Shown: positions 41,442 to 49,728 of the stretch, piece by piece
How the letters are laid out: each line of letters opens with the position of its first letter
How positions within the stretch are numbered: the stretch's first letter is position 1
Assembly (NCBI GenBank): GCA_900550475.1
Contig: URSA01000007.1
Coordinates: 68,057 to 132,056 of the forward strand
DNA from: an uncultured Lachnospiraceae bacterium
GTDB lineage: Bacteria > Bacillota > Clostridia > Lachnospirales > Lachnospiraceae
DNA: 64,000 nucleotides
Reading direction: 5' to 3'
Program-made: the position numbers and the translations under genes
Notes under the pieces: model-generated
Told to the model about the DNA's origin: nothing
The model's database searches: none
The model's input: the letters and a program-made list of their open reading frames with translations, nothing else

Positions 41442-41869
41442 GAGTTCTGATGGATACCTGTGTAATTATCGACGCCCTGCAATCCCGTGTCCCGTTTGCG
41501 GAAGCGGCACAAAAGATTTTCCTGTATTGCGCCAACAGGCAATTTGAGGGCTACATTACGGCAAAGGCGGCTGCAGATATCTATTACCTGACGCACCGCC
41601 TGACCCATAATGACTCGGAAACGAGAAAAATTCTAAGTAAATTATTTACACTTTTTCATTTGTTAGACACCACATCTATGGATTGCCGCAAGGCAATTTC
41701 TTCGGAAATCAGCGATTACGAGGACGCAATCATGGTGGAAACGGCAGTCCGCTCGGAAATGGACTGCATTGTTACCCGCAATGCGAAGGATTATGAAAAG
41801 TCCTCTGTCACAGTATATGATCCCACGGCATTTTTAACATTGTTACAGACAGAATGCGAGACGGAATGA
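41438..41869 (+). CDS. PIN-domain toxin (VapC-like ribonuclease)
   Basis: The 143-residue product has the PIN acidic cluster: Asp6 in 'LMDTCVIIDAL', a Glu in the central helix region, Asp in 'SDYEDAIMVETA' and Asp in 'MDCIVTRNAKDY'. PIN toxins are Mg-dependent endoribonucleases that cleave tRNA or rRNA. It overlaps the antitoxin gene by 4 bases. It ends 4 bases before the convergent MerR gene. Confidence 0.88.
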   Translation: MRVLMDTCVIIDALQSRVPFAEAAQKIFLYCANRQFEGYITAKAAADIYYLTHRLTHNDSETRKILSKLFTLFHLLDTTSMDCRKAISSEISDYEDAIMVETAVRSEMDCIVTRNAKDYEKSSVTVYDPTAFLTLLQTECETE

Positions 41870-41873
41870 CGGT

Positions 41874-42659
41874 CTAAAACGGTTCGACCGGTACCGCAAT
41901 CTGCGTGACATAGTCCTGACTGTTCTTTCCGCGGTTGGGCGGGCCCTCCAGATAGATCGAGCGGTACGGCCCCGTCACGGAAATATGGTTCTTCTTCACA
42001 TATTCAACCAGAGTACCCATTGCATTGCCGATTCCCTCGTAAGGCCCACGGTAATAAATACCTATTGCAGGTGTTTCCACAAACTCCATACGCTCCTCTC
42101 CCGAGTAGCTGTCCTCCATCGGAATGCAGCACAGAAGATCCAGCGTATTGCAGTCCTGTGCCATTCGCATGGTGAACATTCTTGCATACAGGGGCATCTT
42201 TCCTGTTCTGGCGGCTGCAATGTAAGTGTCATGCAGACGGAGTGTGGCTTCGGCAATGTCCTCGCACAGATACCGGCGGCAAAAGCATACCTGTCTGGGC
42301 AGGGTCAGACGGTGAACCGTCAGATCTCCGCGCTTTGCGGCACGCACCTGAAGCATCTGGATATTGCGGTCCAGTGTTGCGCGCAGCTCCATCAGCCGCT
42401 CCAGATGCTCATCAATATTTTCCGTACTGTAATAGTACTCTTTGATTTCCTGCAAAGACAGACCCAGCGCCTGCAAGGAGCGGATAGAGCGTATCTGCGT
42501 CATGTTGTCGGCGGAATAGTAGCGGTAGCCGCTGTTCAGGTTTTTGACCGCAGGCGTCAGCAGCCCATTGTATTCGTAAACCAGCAGGGTTTTTCTCGTC
42601 ACTCCCAAGATTTTCACGATTTCCCCGATTTGAAAAAGTTGTCCTTCGTCCTGTTTCAT
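41874..42659 (-). CDS. MerR-family regulator with GyrI-like effector domain
   Basis: On the minus strand; the start at 42659 is chosen because GGAGAG lies just upstream, while the longer frame from 42710 has no site. The 261-residue product has a MerR helix-turn-helix ('FQIGEIVKILGVTRKTLLVY', 'GYRYYSADNMTQI'), a coiled-coil dimerisation helix ('IDEHLERLMELRATLDRNIQ') and a C-terminal GyrI/BmrR-like ligand domain ('ETPAIGIYYRGPYEGIG', 'PYRSIYLEGPP'). It is transcribed away from the surface protein gene. The intergenic region carries a 19-bp-spacer promoter typical of MerR targets, so it probably controls that gene. Confidence 0.88.
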   Translation of the reverse strand: MKQDEGQLFQIGEIVKILGVTRKTLLVYEYNGLLTPAVKNLNSGYRYYSADNMTQIRSIRSLQALGLSLQEIKEYYYSTENIDEHLERLMELRATLDRNIQMLQVRAAKRGDLTVHRLTLPRQVCFCRRYLCEDIAEATLRLHDTYIAAARTGKMPLYARMFTMRMAQDCNTLDLLCCIPMEDSYSGEERMEFVETPAIGIYYRGPYEGIGNAMGTLVEYVKKNHISVTGPYRSIYLEGPPNRGKNSQDYVTQIAVPVEPF

Positions 42660-42687
42660 TTTTTCTCTCCATTTTTTATGCAAAGAC

Positions 42688-42718
42688 TTGACTTGTCCCT
42701 TAAGGTACATGATACAAT
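42688..42718 (+). promoter_or_regulatory. MerR-type promoter with 19-bp spacer and central dyad
   Basis: TTGACT (42688-42693), a 19-base spacer and TACAAT (42713-42718). The spacer holds a near-perfect palindrome centred on CCTTAAGG (42695-42708 reads GTCCCTTAAGGTAC). An over-long spacer with a dyad is the hallmark of MerR-activated promoters, in which the regulator untwists the DNA. It drives the surface protein at 42761. Confidence 0.8.
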
Positions 42719-42760
42719 CATCGTACCAAAATGTAGATTTATTTACAAGGAGGAGTTGAC

Positions 42761-45628
42761 ATGAAAATGAAAAAGAAAATAAAGAGAGGAATCGCGGCCC
42801 TGTCGGCGGCGGTCATGTTTCTGGGACTGCTTCCCCTGACGCCGGACAACACGATCACGGTGCAGGCAGCGGGCAATGAGCCCAGTCTGGCAGCCTATGC
42901 AAGCAAAGACCAGTTGATGGACAATACATTTGCACCCAAAGCAGACGGAACCGCAAACAATGTCTGCAAGATTGCGTTTGGTCAAGACGAAAATAGGAGC
43001 GAGCTACAATGGTATGTTCTGGGTAAGGATGATGGCGTGAATGGTGACAATACAGTTATTTTTGCTGCAAGTCCGATTGCAATTGACGTTTCATTTAACT
43101 ATGATGCAGTTGAAAAAGATTATTCCGGAGAAAAAGTATATGCCAATCATTACGGAGCAAGTGATTTAAGAGACAAGTTACGGAACATGGTTGCAGGCAC
43201 TACCTATTTCTCAGAGGCGCAAAAAGCTTTAATACAGGAGACAACAGTTACACTGGAAGATACAAAGAATAACAAGATTTATACGACTACTGACAAGTTG
43301 TACGTTCCTGTTACAGAGATTAATAACAATACTGTAAAAGTAGGAAGCTCCAATGGGAAAATATTATCGTGCAGTGCTTATTGGAGCAAGGGAAGTATTT
43401 TCTGGACGCGCTCGATTGGTACGTTAGGTGAGGAAAATGACTGGATACTTGTTGCGAATCCTGAATCGACAAGAACTAACGGTAACCTTGTCGATTCCAC
43501 CGCAGACATCCGCCCCGCGGCAAATCTGAATCTGACCAACGTTCTGTTTGCTTTCGCCGGGAGAGCGGCAGAGGGAAATACGACGGTTTCCACTAGCAGT
43601 CCTATGATCCTGAGACTGGACGGAACCGGAAAGAGTATCGGAACCGTTACCTATAATGCGGAAACAAAAGTGATCACCGCCAAAAAGGATACAGCCGCAA
43701 CAGGAAATGTGTATCTTATGGTACTGGGAAATGATAATGGAACGGATAAGCTTTACAGCACGACGATTGGCCCCAGCACGACAGTAAACGTTGCCACGGC
43801 GCCGTGGTTGGAGTATGTCGACCTGTCAACATGTAAGATATGGTTGGAAAATGTATCGGACGGCATGCTTTACGCCGTTACTGCAACACCTGAACCAACC
43901 GCACTCGAGCAGATTTCAAGCGTAGAAGTTACGATTGACCCTCCGACAGCAGGCAACTGGCTCGCCGCGAATGCCGCCTGTGCAACGACCGGCGTGAGCA
44001 ACACTAAACCGGTGCTGACATGGACGCCGAATGATGACTCCGTAGTAGGTGGAAGAGAATATACTGCAAGCGTGAGGCTGACGGCTGCGAGCGGATATGA
44101 ATTTACGGACAGCACAACCGCAACGGTGAACGGAGAGCAGGCAACCGCCACCAAGAATGGAGATGGAACACTTACCGTGACACACAGCTTCACTGCTGCG
44201 ACGGTAAAGGACAAGCTTAAGGAAATCATTGCGCCCGACCCGGTCACGGTAACAAACGGAACAAACTACTGGATAATCGAGGACATGTTGCCTAAAACGG
44301 TGAATATCTTGACGGAAAATCAGACAGTGACATCGGCAACGGTAGAGTGGAACAAGGATCCTTTGGAAAATGGTGGATATAGCGCTACTGAGACTAAGGA
44401 GCAGAGAGTAACCCTGACCGGTACGGTGACCTGCCCCGATACAGTGGACGCAAACGGAGTTTCATTGACTACCTCCATCACCGTGATCATAAGCGGGTCA
44501 GGAAGTACCACTCCGATTCAGATTTCAAATGTAGAAGTTAAAATTCCTGCTCCGGTACCGGGTTCCCCTATTCCCACTTATGTTGACGCAACCTGTGCAC
44601 AGGAAGGAGTAAGCTGCACTGCAATGGGCTGGACGCCGAATGATAAAGTTGCACAGTGGGGAACGCAATATGGGGTAACTGTAATGCTGAAGGCTCCGAG
44701 CGGATATGAATTTACGAACAGTACAACCGCAACAGTGAACGGAGAGGCAGCAACCCAAGTCTGGAAGGAAGAAAACTTCGGAAATCTTTACGTGTCATAT
44801 GAGTTTGCAAGGACGCCGGCAGCGCCGGGGGGAAAGGACAAGCTCATGAGCATCACCACACCTGCGACGATCACAGTGGCAAACGGAACAGCCGCAGATG
44901 AAATCATTAAAAAACTGCCTGCCACGGTGGGTATCGAGACAGCAAACAAGACGGTGGCATCGGCAACGGTAACATGGGATACTGAGCCCCTGAAAAAAGT
45001 TTATAGCCCCAGTGAGACTGAACAGCAGGGAATAACCCTGACCGGTGATGTGATCTGTCCCGAAACGGTGGACGCGGGCGATGTTCAATTGTATATTTCA
45101 ATCACCATAATGATAAGCGCCGCAGGGGCACCCCCCGCGACACCGACGCCTGCGCCTGTAACCCCGACACCCGCTCCTGCAACACCCGCAACCCCTGCAC
45201 CGGCAACCCCGGCGCCTGCCTCCTACTACATCATGGATGGCGCAAACAGCAGCTGGGTACGGAATGAGGACGGCAGCATGGCGATCAGAGGAAACGGCGA
45301 GTTCTCCAAGTTCACCGGTGTTAAGGTGGACGGCGTTCTGATCGATCCGGCAAACTATATCGTGACGGAGGGCTCCACTATTGTTACACTGAAACCGGAG
45401 TACTTAAACACCCTCTCCGAGGGCAGCCACAGCTTTGAGATCATGTGGGCGGACGGCTCCGCAGCCACCGACTTCACGGTGACTGGAAACGCGGCGGACT
45501 ACATCGCAGTCAACGCACCCCAGACCGGCTACGACAGCCACATAACGCTCTGGACGCTCCTTCTGCTTGCAGCCCTGTCAGGGCTGCAAGCAATAAGCAT
45601 CACCAAGAAGTCCAAAGTAAATCAATAA
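42761..45628 (+). CDS. Secreted, sortase-type cell-surface protein with DUF6273 and tandem beta-domains
   Basis: The 955-residue product has a signal peptide (basic residues 2-9, hydrophobic core 10-26, likely cleavage near Ala37). Residues 40-290 resemble DUF6273 ('LQWYVLGKDDG', 'SDLRDKLRNMV', 'YWSKGSIFWTRS', 'ADIRPAANLNLTNVLF'). Two tandem beta-rich units of about 195 residues follow, each with 'SSVEVTI' or 'SNVEVKI' and 'ASGYEFT' or 'PSGYEFT' motifs and a 'VTLTGTVTCP' strand. A Pro/Thr/Ala linker (about 785-820) precedes an X2-like domain. It ends 'NAPQTGYDSH', a hydrophobic helix and a Lys-rich tail, consistent with a sortase signal of the (N/S/A)PQTG type. An AAGGAGGAG site precedes the ATG. 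Confidence 0.85.
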   Translation: MKMKKKIKRGIAALSAAVMFLGLLPLTPDNTITVQAAGNEPSLAAYASKDQLMDNTFAPKADGTANNVCKIAFGQDENRSELQWYVLGKDDGVNGDNTVIFAASPIAIDVSFNYDAVEKDYSGEKVYANHYGASDLRDKLRNMVAGTTYFSEAQKALIQETTVTLEDTKNNKIYTTTDKLYVPVTEINNNTVKVGSSNGKILSCSAYWSKGSIFWTRSIGTLGEENDWILVANPESTRTNGNLVDSTADIRPAANLNLTNVLFAFAGRAAEGNTTVSTSSPMILRLDGTGKSIGTVTYNAETKVITAKKDTAATGNVYLMVLGNDNGTDKLYSTTIGPSTTVNVATAPWLEYVDLSTCKIWLENVSDGMLYAVTATPEPTALEQISSVEVTIDPPTAGNWLAANAACATTGVSNTKPVLTWTPNDDSVVGGREYTASVRLTAASGYEFTDSTTATVNGEQATATKNGDGTLTVTHSFTAATVKDKLKEIIAPDPVTVTNGTNYWIIEDMLPKTVNILTENQTVTSATVEWNKDPLENGGYSATETKEQRVTLTGTVTCPDTVDANGVSLTTSITVIISGSGSTTPIQISNVEVKIPAPVPGSPIPTYVDATCAQEGVSCTAMGWTPNDKVAQWGTQYGVTVMLKAPSGYEFTNSTTATVNGEAATQVWKEENFGNLYVSYEFARTPAAPGGKDKLMSITTPATITVANGTAADEIIKKLPATVGIETANKTVASATVTWDTEPLKKVYSPSETEQQGITLTGDVICPETVDAGDVQLYISITIMISAAGAPPATPTPAPVTPTPAPATPATPAPATPAPASYYIMDGANSSWVRNEDGSMAIRGNGEFSKFTGVKVDGVLIDPANYIVTEGSTIVTLKPEYLNTLSEGSHSFEIMWADGSAATDFTVTGNAADYIAVNAPQTGYDSHITLWTLLLLAALSGLQAISITKKSKVNQ

Positions 45629-45650
45629 GCAATTTAAAGATTTCAACATA

Positions 45651-45680
45651 AACCCGGGGCGAGTTTCCTCGCCCCGGGTT
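45651..45680 (+). terminator. Rho-independent terminator of the surface protein gene
   Basis: AACCCGGGGCGAG (45651-45663) pairs perfectly with CTCGCCCCGGGTT (45668-45680) around a TTTC loop. The following bases are AT-rich but without a continuous T-run. Confidence 0.75.
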
Positions 45681-45683
45681 ATA

Positions 45684-45772
45684 AAACTCAAAAACTCAAA
45701 AATAACTCAAATTTTTTCTCAAATAATTTTAGTTTCTCAAATTTTTTTCTCAAACAACTCAAAACAACTTAA
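45684..45772 (+). repeat. CTCAAA motif cluster, downstream side of the AlbA_2 gene
   Basis: About seven copies of ACTCAAA or TCTCAAA occur in about 90 bases, separated by A- or T-runs, plus an ACTTAAA variant. They lie between the upstream terminator and the 3' end of the minus-strand gene. A matching cluster lies on the other side of that gene. Confidence 0.75.
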
Positions 45773-47214
45773 ATATTTTCACTATAAAACAATTGTTTTG
45801 AACTTCTTGGCTTTTCCGGATTAGTCATTTTAAGCATTCCGCTTTCTACCAACGGCATTACATACGTCTGAATAGCATAAGCAACTGACGACAATCCTAG
45901 ATATTCACTTATTTCCTTTCTGGTGCGTGGTGTTTTACAGAATATCAGCAGATTGTTTATACTTTCTATTTCCGGTTCTGTTTTGGGAATTTGATCAGCC
46001 TTATAAAAAGTCACCATAAAACTGCCCCTCTCATCTGCAAATTTTGGTTCCTTCAGATTATACTTTTCCAGTTCTTTGCGAATTGTCGGTATTCCGGAGT
46101 ATCTGTTTTCTGTGATGCGTAATGTCTCCAAAGCCGACGCTAACACAGGATTTCTTGTATCCGGCTGCATTTTTCCCAACTGGTCAACTTTAATTCTTCC
46201 GTATATGCCTCCTGGATTTTTGATCTCCATTCTATCCTCATACATAATAATCTGTATTGGCATACCTTCTGTGTGGATACTGTAATCGCGGTGAACCAGT
46301 GCGTTGATAATTGCTTCTCTGACAGCAGTAATAGGATAATCGGTTCTATCCTCGCGTACTCCGGTTGAAGGATCAATAATGGTCTTGTTTTTCATGTTCT
46401 TTTTTACGAAACGAATTGCTTCGTCAAGCATTTCTGAAATGCTGCCTTCAATTCGTTGATTATCCAGAAAACGCTCTCCCGAATCTCCCAAATCCCCAAT
46501 TTCAGTCCCCGGCACAGCAATTGCAGTAATGCATAATTGTGGAAAATATGCCTGTGGATACGGACTGAAAATAATTATTGCACTCAATGTTATTTCATTA
46601 TTCCTTGTGATACTCATCAGATCATAAATGCGTTCGTTATCCAAGCTTGCCAGATTAGGTTTTCCTTTTTTTAACAAATCCGTATAAAGAGCCAATTCAT
46701 CTTGGTTCAGAGACGCCAACGTTGCTCTTGGCACTCCACGGACATCATCTTGATATTTTTTTCTGTATGCCTCGTAACTATAAACCTCATATTCGGTCAT
46801 GGGTTCATCACTGTCCCCCACTCGCGTATATGAGCCCTTTAAGCGTCCTTTACCTCTATAAAATACGGGTCTGTCTGCCAAGTCTACTCCCGGAATTTCG
46901 GCTGATACAAAGGATTTCCCATCCTTTTCCACAACTGTTAGCAATGGACGAACAATGGGTTCCATTTGTAAACATTGTTCATTTATTTTCTTTTGTATAT
47001 CCTGTGGGTCGTATACACCTACTTCTTTATAATCCTGTTTTTCATCAATTCCGAAAATAATAGTTCCACCTTCGTCTTGATTTGAAAAACTGGATAACGA
47101 ATCATACAAATGCTGCGGACATCCTTTTTCCGCACTTTTTATTTCAAGTGTATTTGTTTCCGATTTCATTTTTTGAATGATATAAAGTCTGTAAATCAAT
47201 TCTTCTGCTGTCAT
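45769..47214 (-). CDS. AlbA_2/Schlafen-type ATP-binding DNA- or RNA-binding regulator
   Basis: The 481-residue minus-strand product starts at an ATG with GGAGGAAC upstream. The N-terminal AlbA_2 domain shows 'ESETNTLEIKSAEKG'-like and 'LSSFSNQDEGGTIIFGIDEK' motifs; a HATPase_c_4 region follows with 'AVREAIINALVHRDYSIHTE' (N-box), 'MYEDRMEIKNPGG' and 'NPVLASALETLR'; a C-terminal winged helix resembles a regulator ('TPRTRKEISEYLGLSS'). This architecture is common in the RecG-C-related/divergent-AAA_4 family of putative transcription regulators and defence genes. Base composition is visibly AT-richer than the neighbours, suggesting transfer. Clusters of CTCAAA on both sides may be its binding sites. 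Confidence 0.85.
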   Translation of the reverse strand: MTAEELIYRLYIIQKMKSETNTLEIKSAEKGCPQHLYDSLSSFSNQDEGGTIIFGIDEKQDYKEVGVYDPQDIQKKINEQCLQMEPIVRPLLTVVEKDGKSFVSAEIPGVDLADRPVFYRGKGRLKGSYTRVGDSDEPMTEYEVYSYEAYRKKYQDDVRGVPRATLASLNQDELALYTDLLKKGKPNLASLDNERIYDLMSITRNNEITLSAIIIFSPYPQAYFPQLCITAIAVPGTEIGDLGDSGERFLDNQRIEGSISEMLDEAIRFVKKNMKNKTIIDPSTGVREDRTDYPITAVREAIINALVHRDYSIHTEGMPIQIIMYEDRMEIKNPGGIYGRIKVDQLGKMQPDTRNPVLASALETLRITENRYSGIPTIRKELEKYNLKEPKFADERGSFMVTFYKADQIPKTEPEIESINNLLIFCKTPRTRKEISEYLGLSSVAYAIQTYVMPLVESGMLKMTNPEKPRSSKQLFYSENI

Positions 47215-47270
47215 TTAAGTTCCTCCATTTCTCAATTTCTATTTTAACATTCTTTTTACTTATATGCAAG

Positions 47271-47395
47271 AAACTCAAAAAAAGTCAAAAACTCAAAAAT
47301 AATTAAATACAACTTAAAAATAACTCAAATTTTTGTCAAATCATTTCACTTATTTTGTTAAAAACTCAAATTCACTTATTTGATAAACTCAAAAA
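47271..47395 (+). repeat. CTCAAA motif cluster, upstream (promoter) side of the AlbA_2 gene
   Basis: About five ACTCAAA copies and related GTCAAA or ACTTAAA variants lie in the AT-rich stretch upstream of the minus-strand gene start. All share the + strand orientation with the cluster at 45684-45772. The region holds no gene. Confidence 0.75.
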
Positions 47396-47413
47396 TTTTC
47401 CCCTTTTCCCCTC

Positions 47414-47442
47414 TTGACGCCCACAAAAAATAGTGCTATTGT
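47414..47442 (+). promoter_or_regulatory. Sigma-A promoter of the T-box leader
   Basis: TTGACG (47414-47419), 17-base spacer and TATTGT (47437-47442). Transcription would begin near 47450, giving a leader of about 500 bases before the transporter start. Confidence 0.7.
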
Positions 47443-47449
47443 GTCAAAC

Positions 47450-47759
47450 AAACAGAAAGAAAAATTCTATGAGCAGAACAGGGCTCCTCAGTATCAGTGC
47501 ATTGCAGAGAGCCGCCGGACGGTGTGAGGCGGTATGCGGATCGGGGCAGCTATCCTCTGTGAGAAGTGCATTGAAACCTTCGGGCGGTAGGTGTCACCGG
47601 TTTCCCCCGTTAAAAGGACGCCTGTTAAAAATGCAGTTTGGATTGTGTTGAGACGGGATTGAGCGGTCGCGGATTATGCGGCAAACAAAGTGGTAACGCG
47701 GAAGGATAAGCCTTTCGTCTTTGCGTACAAGTAGTTGTATGCGGGACGGAAGGCTTTTT
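47450..47759 (+). ncRNA. T-box riboswitch leader
   Basis: The leader contains a Stem I distal region with AGAGAGCCGCC, GGTG and GGCGG (about 47508-47532), the central CCGTTAAA segment (near 47607) and the T-box sequence AAAGTGGTAACGCGG (47687-47701), followed by an intrinsic terminator. T-boxes sense uncharged tRNA through a specifier codon and the UGGN bulge; here UGGU would match a tRNA with discriminator A. By aligning the Stem I 3' side, GCT (47549-47551) followed by A is a possible specifier (alanine), but AGC or CTA readings cannot be excluded. It should control the CstA-family gene downstream. Confidence 0.85.
47708..47759 (+). terminator. T-box-controlled intrinsic terminator
   Basis: AAGCCTTTCGTC (47708-47719) pairs with GACGGAAGGCTT (47745-47756), with GCGTACAA pairing TTGTATGC inside, followed by a T-run (47755-47759). 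It ends the leader unless antitermination by uncharged tRNA occurs. Confidence 0.85.
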
Positions 47760-47892
47760 GATTTCATGGGAAAATTACGGAGTAATTTCCCATGAAATCA
47801 AAAGCCCTCCGGGCAGGATCGCACTGCGGCGGAGAGGTAGCATGTCGCAAGAGCGACCCGCCGCAGGCGGAGAATCCTGCAAGCAGGATTCT
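47756..47892 (+). repeat. Multi-hairpin palindromic repeat, copy 1
   Basis: Begins in the terminator T-run. TTTTGATTTCATGGGAAA (47756-47773) is the exact reverse complement of TTTCCCATGAAATCAAAA (47786-47803). A second structure pairs CTGCGGCGG (47824-47832) with CCGCCGCAG (47858-47866) and contains GTCGC pairing GCGAC. A third pairs AGAATCCTGC with GCAGGATTCT (47871-47892). A partial second copy lies at 60663-60726. It sits in the leader between the T-box terminator and the transporter gene and has no coding capacity of note. Confidence 0.8.
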
Positions 47893-47958
47893 ATTTTGTA
47901 TCATAGGAAACTACTTTCTGCTAAAAAACAGCCGGAGTACGGCGGATTGGAGAACAGT

Positions 47959-49650
47959 ATGAATAGTTTAGTAATTATCCTGATTGCAATTGTGGTTCTG
48001 GGTGCAGGATACCTCTTCTATGGAAGATGGCTTGCCAAAAAGTGGGGCATTGATCCGAAGGCAAAGACGCCTGCGTACACCCATGAGGACGGAGAGGATT
48101 ACGTGCCCTCCTCAAAATTTACGGTATTTTCCCACCAGTTTTCATCCATTGCGGGTGCGGGCCCTGTGACGGGACCGATCCTTGCCTCGGTATTCGGCTG
48201 GGTGCCCGTGCTCCTGTGGCTCTTGGTGGGAGGCCTGTTCTTTGGTGCGGTGCAGGATTTTGGTGCGCTGTACGCCTCCGTTAAAAACGAAGGAAAGTCC
48301 ATGGGAATGATTATCGAAAAGTACATAGGAAAGGCGGGAAGAAAGCTGTTCATGCTTTTCTGCTGGCTGTTTACGCTTCTGGTTATTGCGGCGTTCACCG
48401 ACATGGTGGCGGGCACCTTTGTGGGAACCGGCATTGAGGACACCTCCGTGGCTTACGCAAATTCCAGTGCAGCGTCTATTTCCATGCTGTTTATTCTGGT
48501 TGCGGTCGTGTTCGGTCTGATTCAGAAAAAGGTCGGCAGGATGAATGAGCTTGTCAAGGCGGTGGTTGCCATCGGACTTCTGGTAGTTATGTTCGCCGTC
48601 GGCATGAAGCTTCCGCTCTATGCGTCCAAGACCGCATGGATCTACATCATCATGGCATATCTGTTTCTGGCGTCCGTTATGCCCATGTGGCTGTTGATGC
48701 AGCCCCGGGATTACATGACCACCTTCATGCTGCTCGGCATGATCATCGGCGCGGTGCTTGGCGTTGTAGTAGCGCATCCTAACATGGAGCTGAATGCGTT
48801 CACCGACTATACGGTAAATGGCAGCAGCTTATTCCCCACCCTGTTTGTGACGATTGCATGCGGTGCGGTTTCCGGGTTCCACAGTCTGGTTTCCTCCGGT
48901 ACATCCTCTAAGACCATAAGCAATGAAAAGGATATGCCGATGGTGGGATACGGCGCAATGGTGGTGGAAAGTCTTCTGGGCGTGATTGCGCTCGTGGTAG
49001 TCGGAGCGGTAGCGGTCGGCGGAACCAAGCCTGAGGGAACGCCTTTTGCCATCTTCTCCGCAGGCGTTGCGGGATTTTTGGAAAAGATGGGTGTGCCGGT
49101 TCAGGTGGCAACGGTGTTTATGACCATGTGTGTGTCCGCGCTGGCGTTGACCTCGCTGGATTCTGTTGCCCGTATCGGTCGTATGTCCTTTCAGGAGCTG
49201 TTTTTGGGTGACACCACAGATCCTTCCAAGATGTCACCGCTTCAGAGGGTTCTTACCAACAAGTATTTTGCGACCGTGGTCACCCTGTTTTTCGGCTATC
49301 TGCTGACTCTCGGCGGTTACAACAATGTATGGCCGCTGTTTGGCTCCGCAAACCAGCTTCTGGCAGCGCTTGTGCTGATTGCACTTGCGGTGTTCCTGAA
49401 AACTACCGGCAGAACGGGCTGGATGCTGTACTTCCCCATGGGAATGATGCTTGTGGTCACGTTTACCGCGCTGGTGCAGAAAACGATTGCCTTGGTGCAG
49501 AATGTGGCGGCAGGTCAGGCGACCTTTCTGGTGGACGGACTTCAGTTGATTGTGGCGGTATTGCTCATGGTACTGGGCGTGATGGTTGCCTTTAGCTGCC
49601 TGCAAAAACTTTTTGGAAAAAAGAAGGCAGATAATTGCAATGAAAACTGA
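47959..49650 (+). CDS. cstA: CstA-family transporter (carbon starvation protein A-like)
   Basis: The start is ATG 47959 (GGAGA upstream); the longer frame from TTG 47758 runs through the terminator and repeat. The 563-residue membrane protein has about 15 hydrophobic segments and CstA motifs: 'YTHEDGEDYVPSSKFTVFSH', 'SSIAGAGPVTGPILASVFGW' and 'FGAVQDFGALYASVKNEGKS', 'LMQPRDYMTTFML', 'FHSLVSSGTSSKTISNEKDM' and 'LFGSANQLLAALVLI'. Family members import peptides or pyruvate. It is shorter than E. coli CstA (about 700 residues). Control by a T-box implies that its substrate relates to an amino acid. Confidence 0.9.
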   Translation: MNSLVIILIAIVVLGAGYLFYGRWLAKKWGIDPKAKTPAYTHEDGEDYVPSSKFTVFSHQFSSIAGAGPVTGPILASVFGWVPVLLWLLVGGLFFGAVQDFGALYASVKNEGKSMGMIIEKYIGKAGRKLFMLFCWLFTLLVIAAFTDMVAGTFVGTGIEDTSVAYANSSAASISMLFILVAVVFGLIQKKVGRMNELVKAVVAIGLLVVMFAVGMKLPLYASKTAWIYIIMAYLFLASVMPMWLLMQPRDYMTTFMLLGMIIGAVLGVVVAHPNMELNAFTDYTVNGSSLFPTLFVTIACGAVSGFHSLVSSGTSSKTISNEKDMPMVGYGAMVVESLLGVIALVVVGAVAVGGTKPEGTPFAIFSAGVAGFLEKMGVPVQVATVFMTMCVSALALTSLDSVARIGRMSFQELFLGDTTDPSKMSPLQRVLTNKYFATVVTLFFGYLLTLGGYNNVWPLFGSANQLLAALVLIALAVFLKTTGRTGWMLYFPMGMMLVVTFTALVQKTIALVQNVAAGQATFLVDGLQLIVAVLLMVLGVMVAFSCLQKLFGKKKADNCNEN

Positions 49651-49667
49651 AAATTGTCTTGAAGATA

Positions 49668-49696
49668 TTGAGGAATTCGACAAAATATTATATAAT
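49668..49696 (+). promoter_or_regulatory. Sigma-A promoter of the first chemoreceptor gene
   Basis: TTGAGG (49668-49673), 17-base spacer, perfect TATAAT (49691-49696). No terminator was found between the transporter stop (49650) and this promoter. Confidence 0.6.
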
Positions 49697-49728
49697 TAAT
49701 GTCAAAAGGAACAATAAGGGGGATTACC

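Noticed and set aside
47758..47958. Extended N-terminus of the CstA gene from TTG 47758
   Set aside because: It would begin in the T-box terminator T-run and translate a palindromic repeat; ATG 47959 has a proper site and matches the family start.
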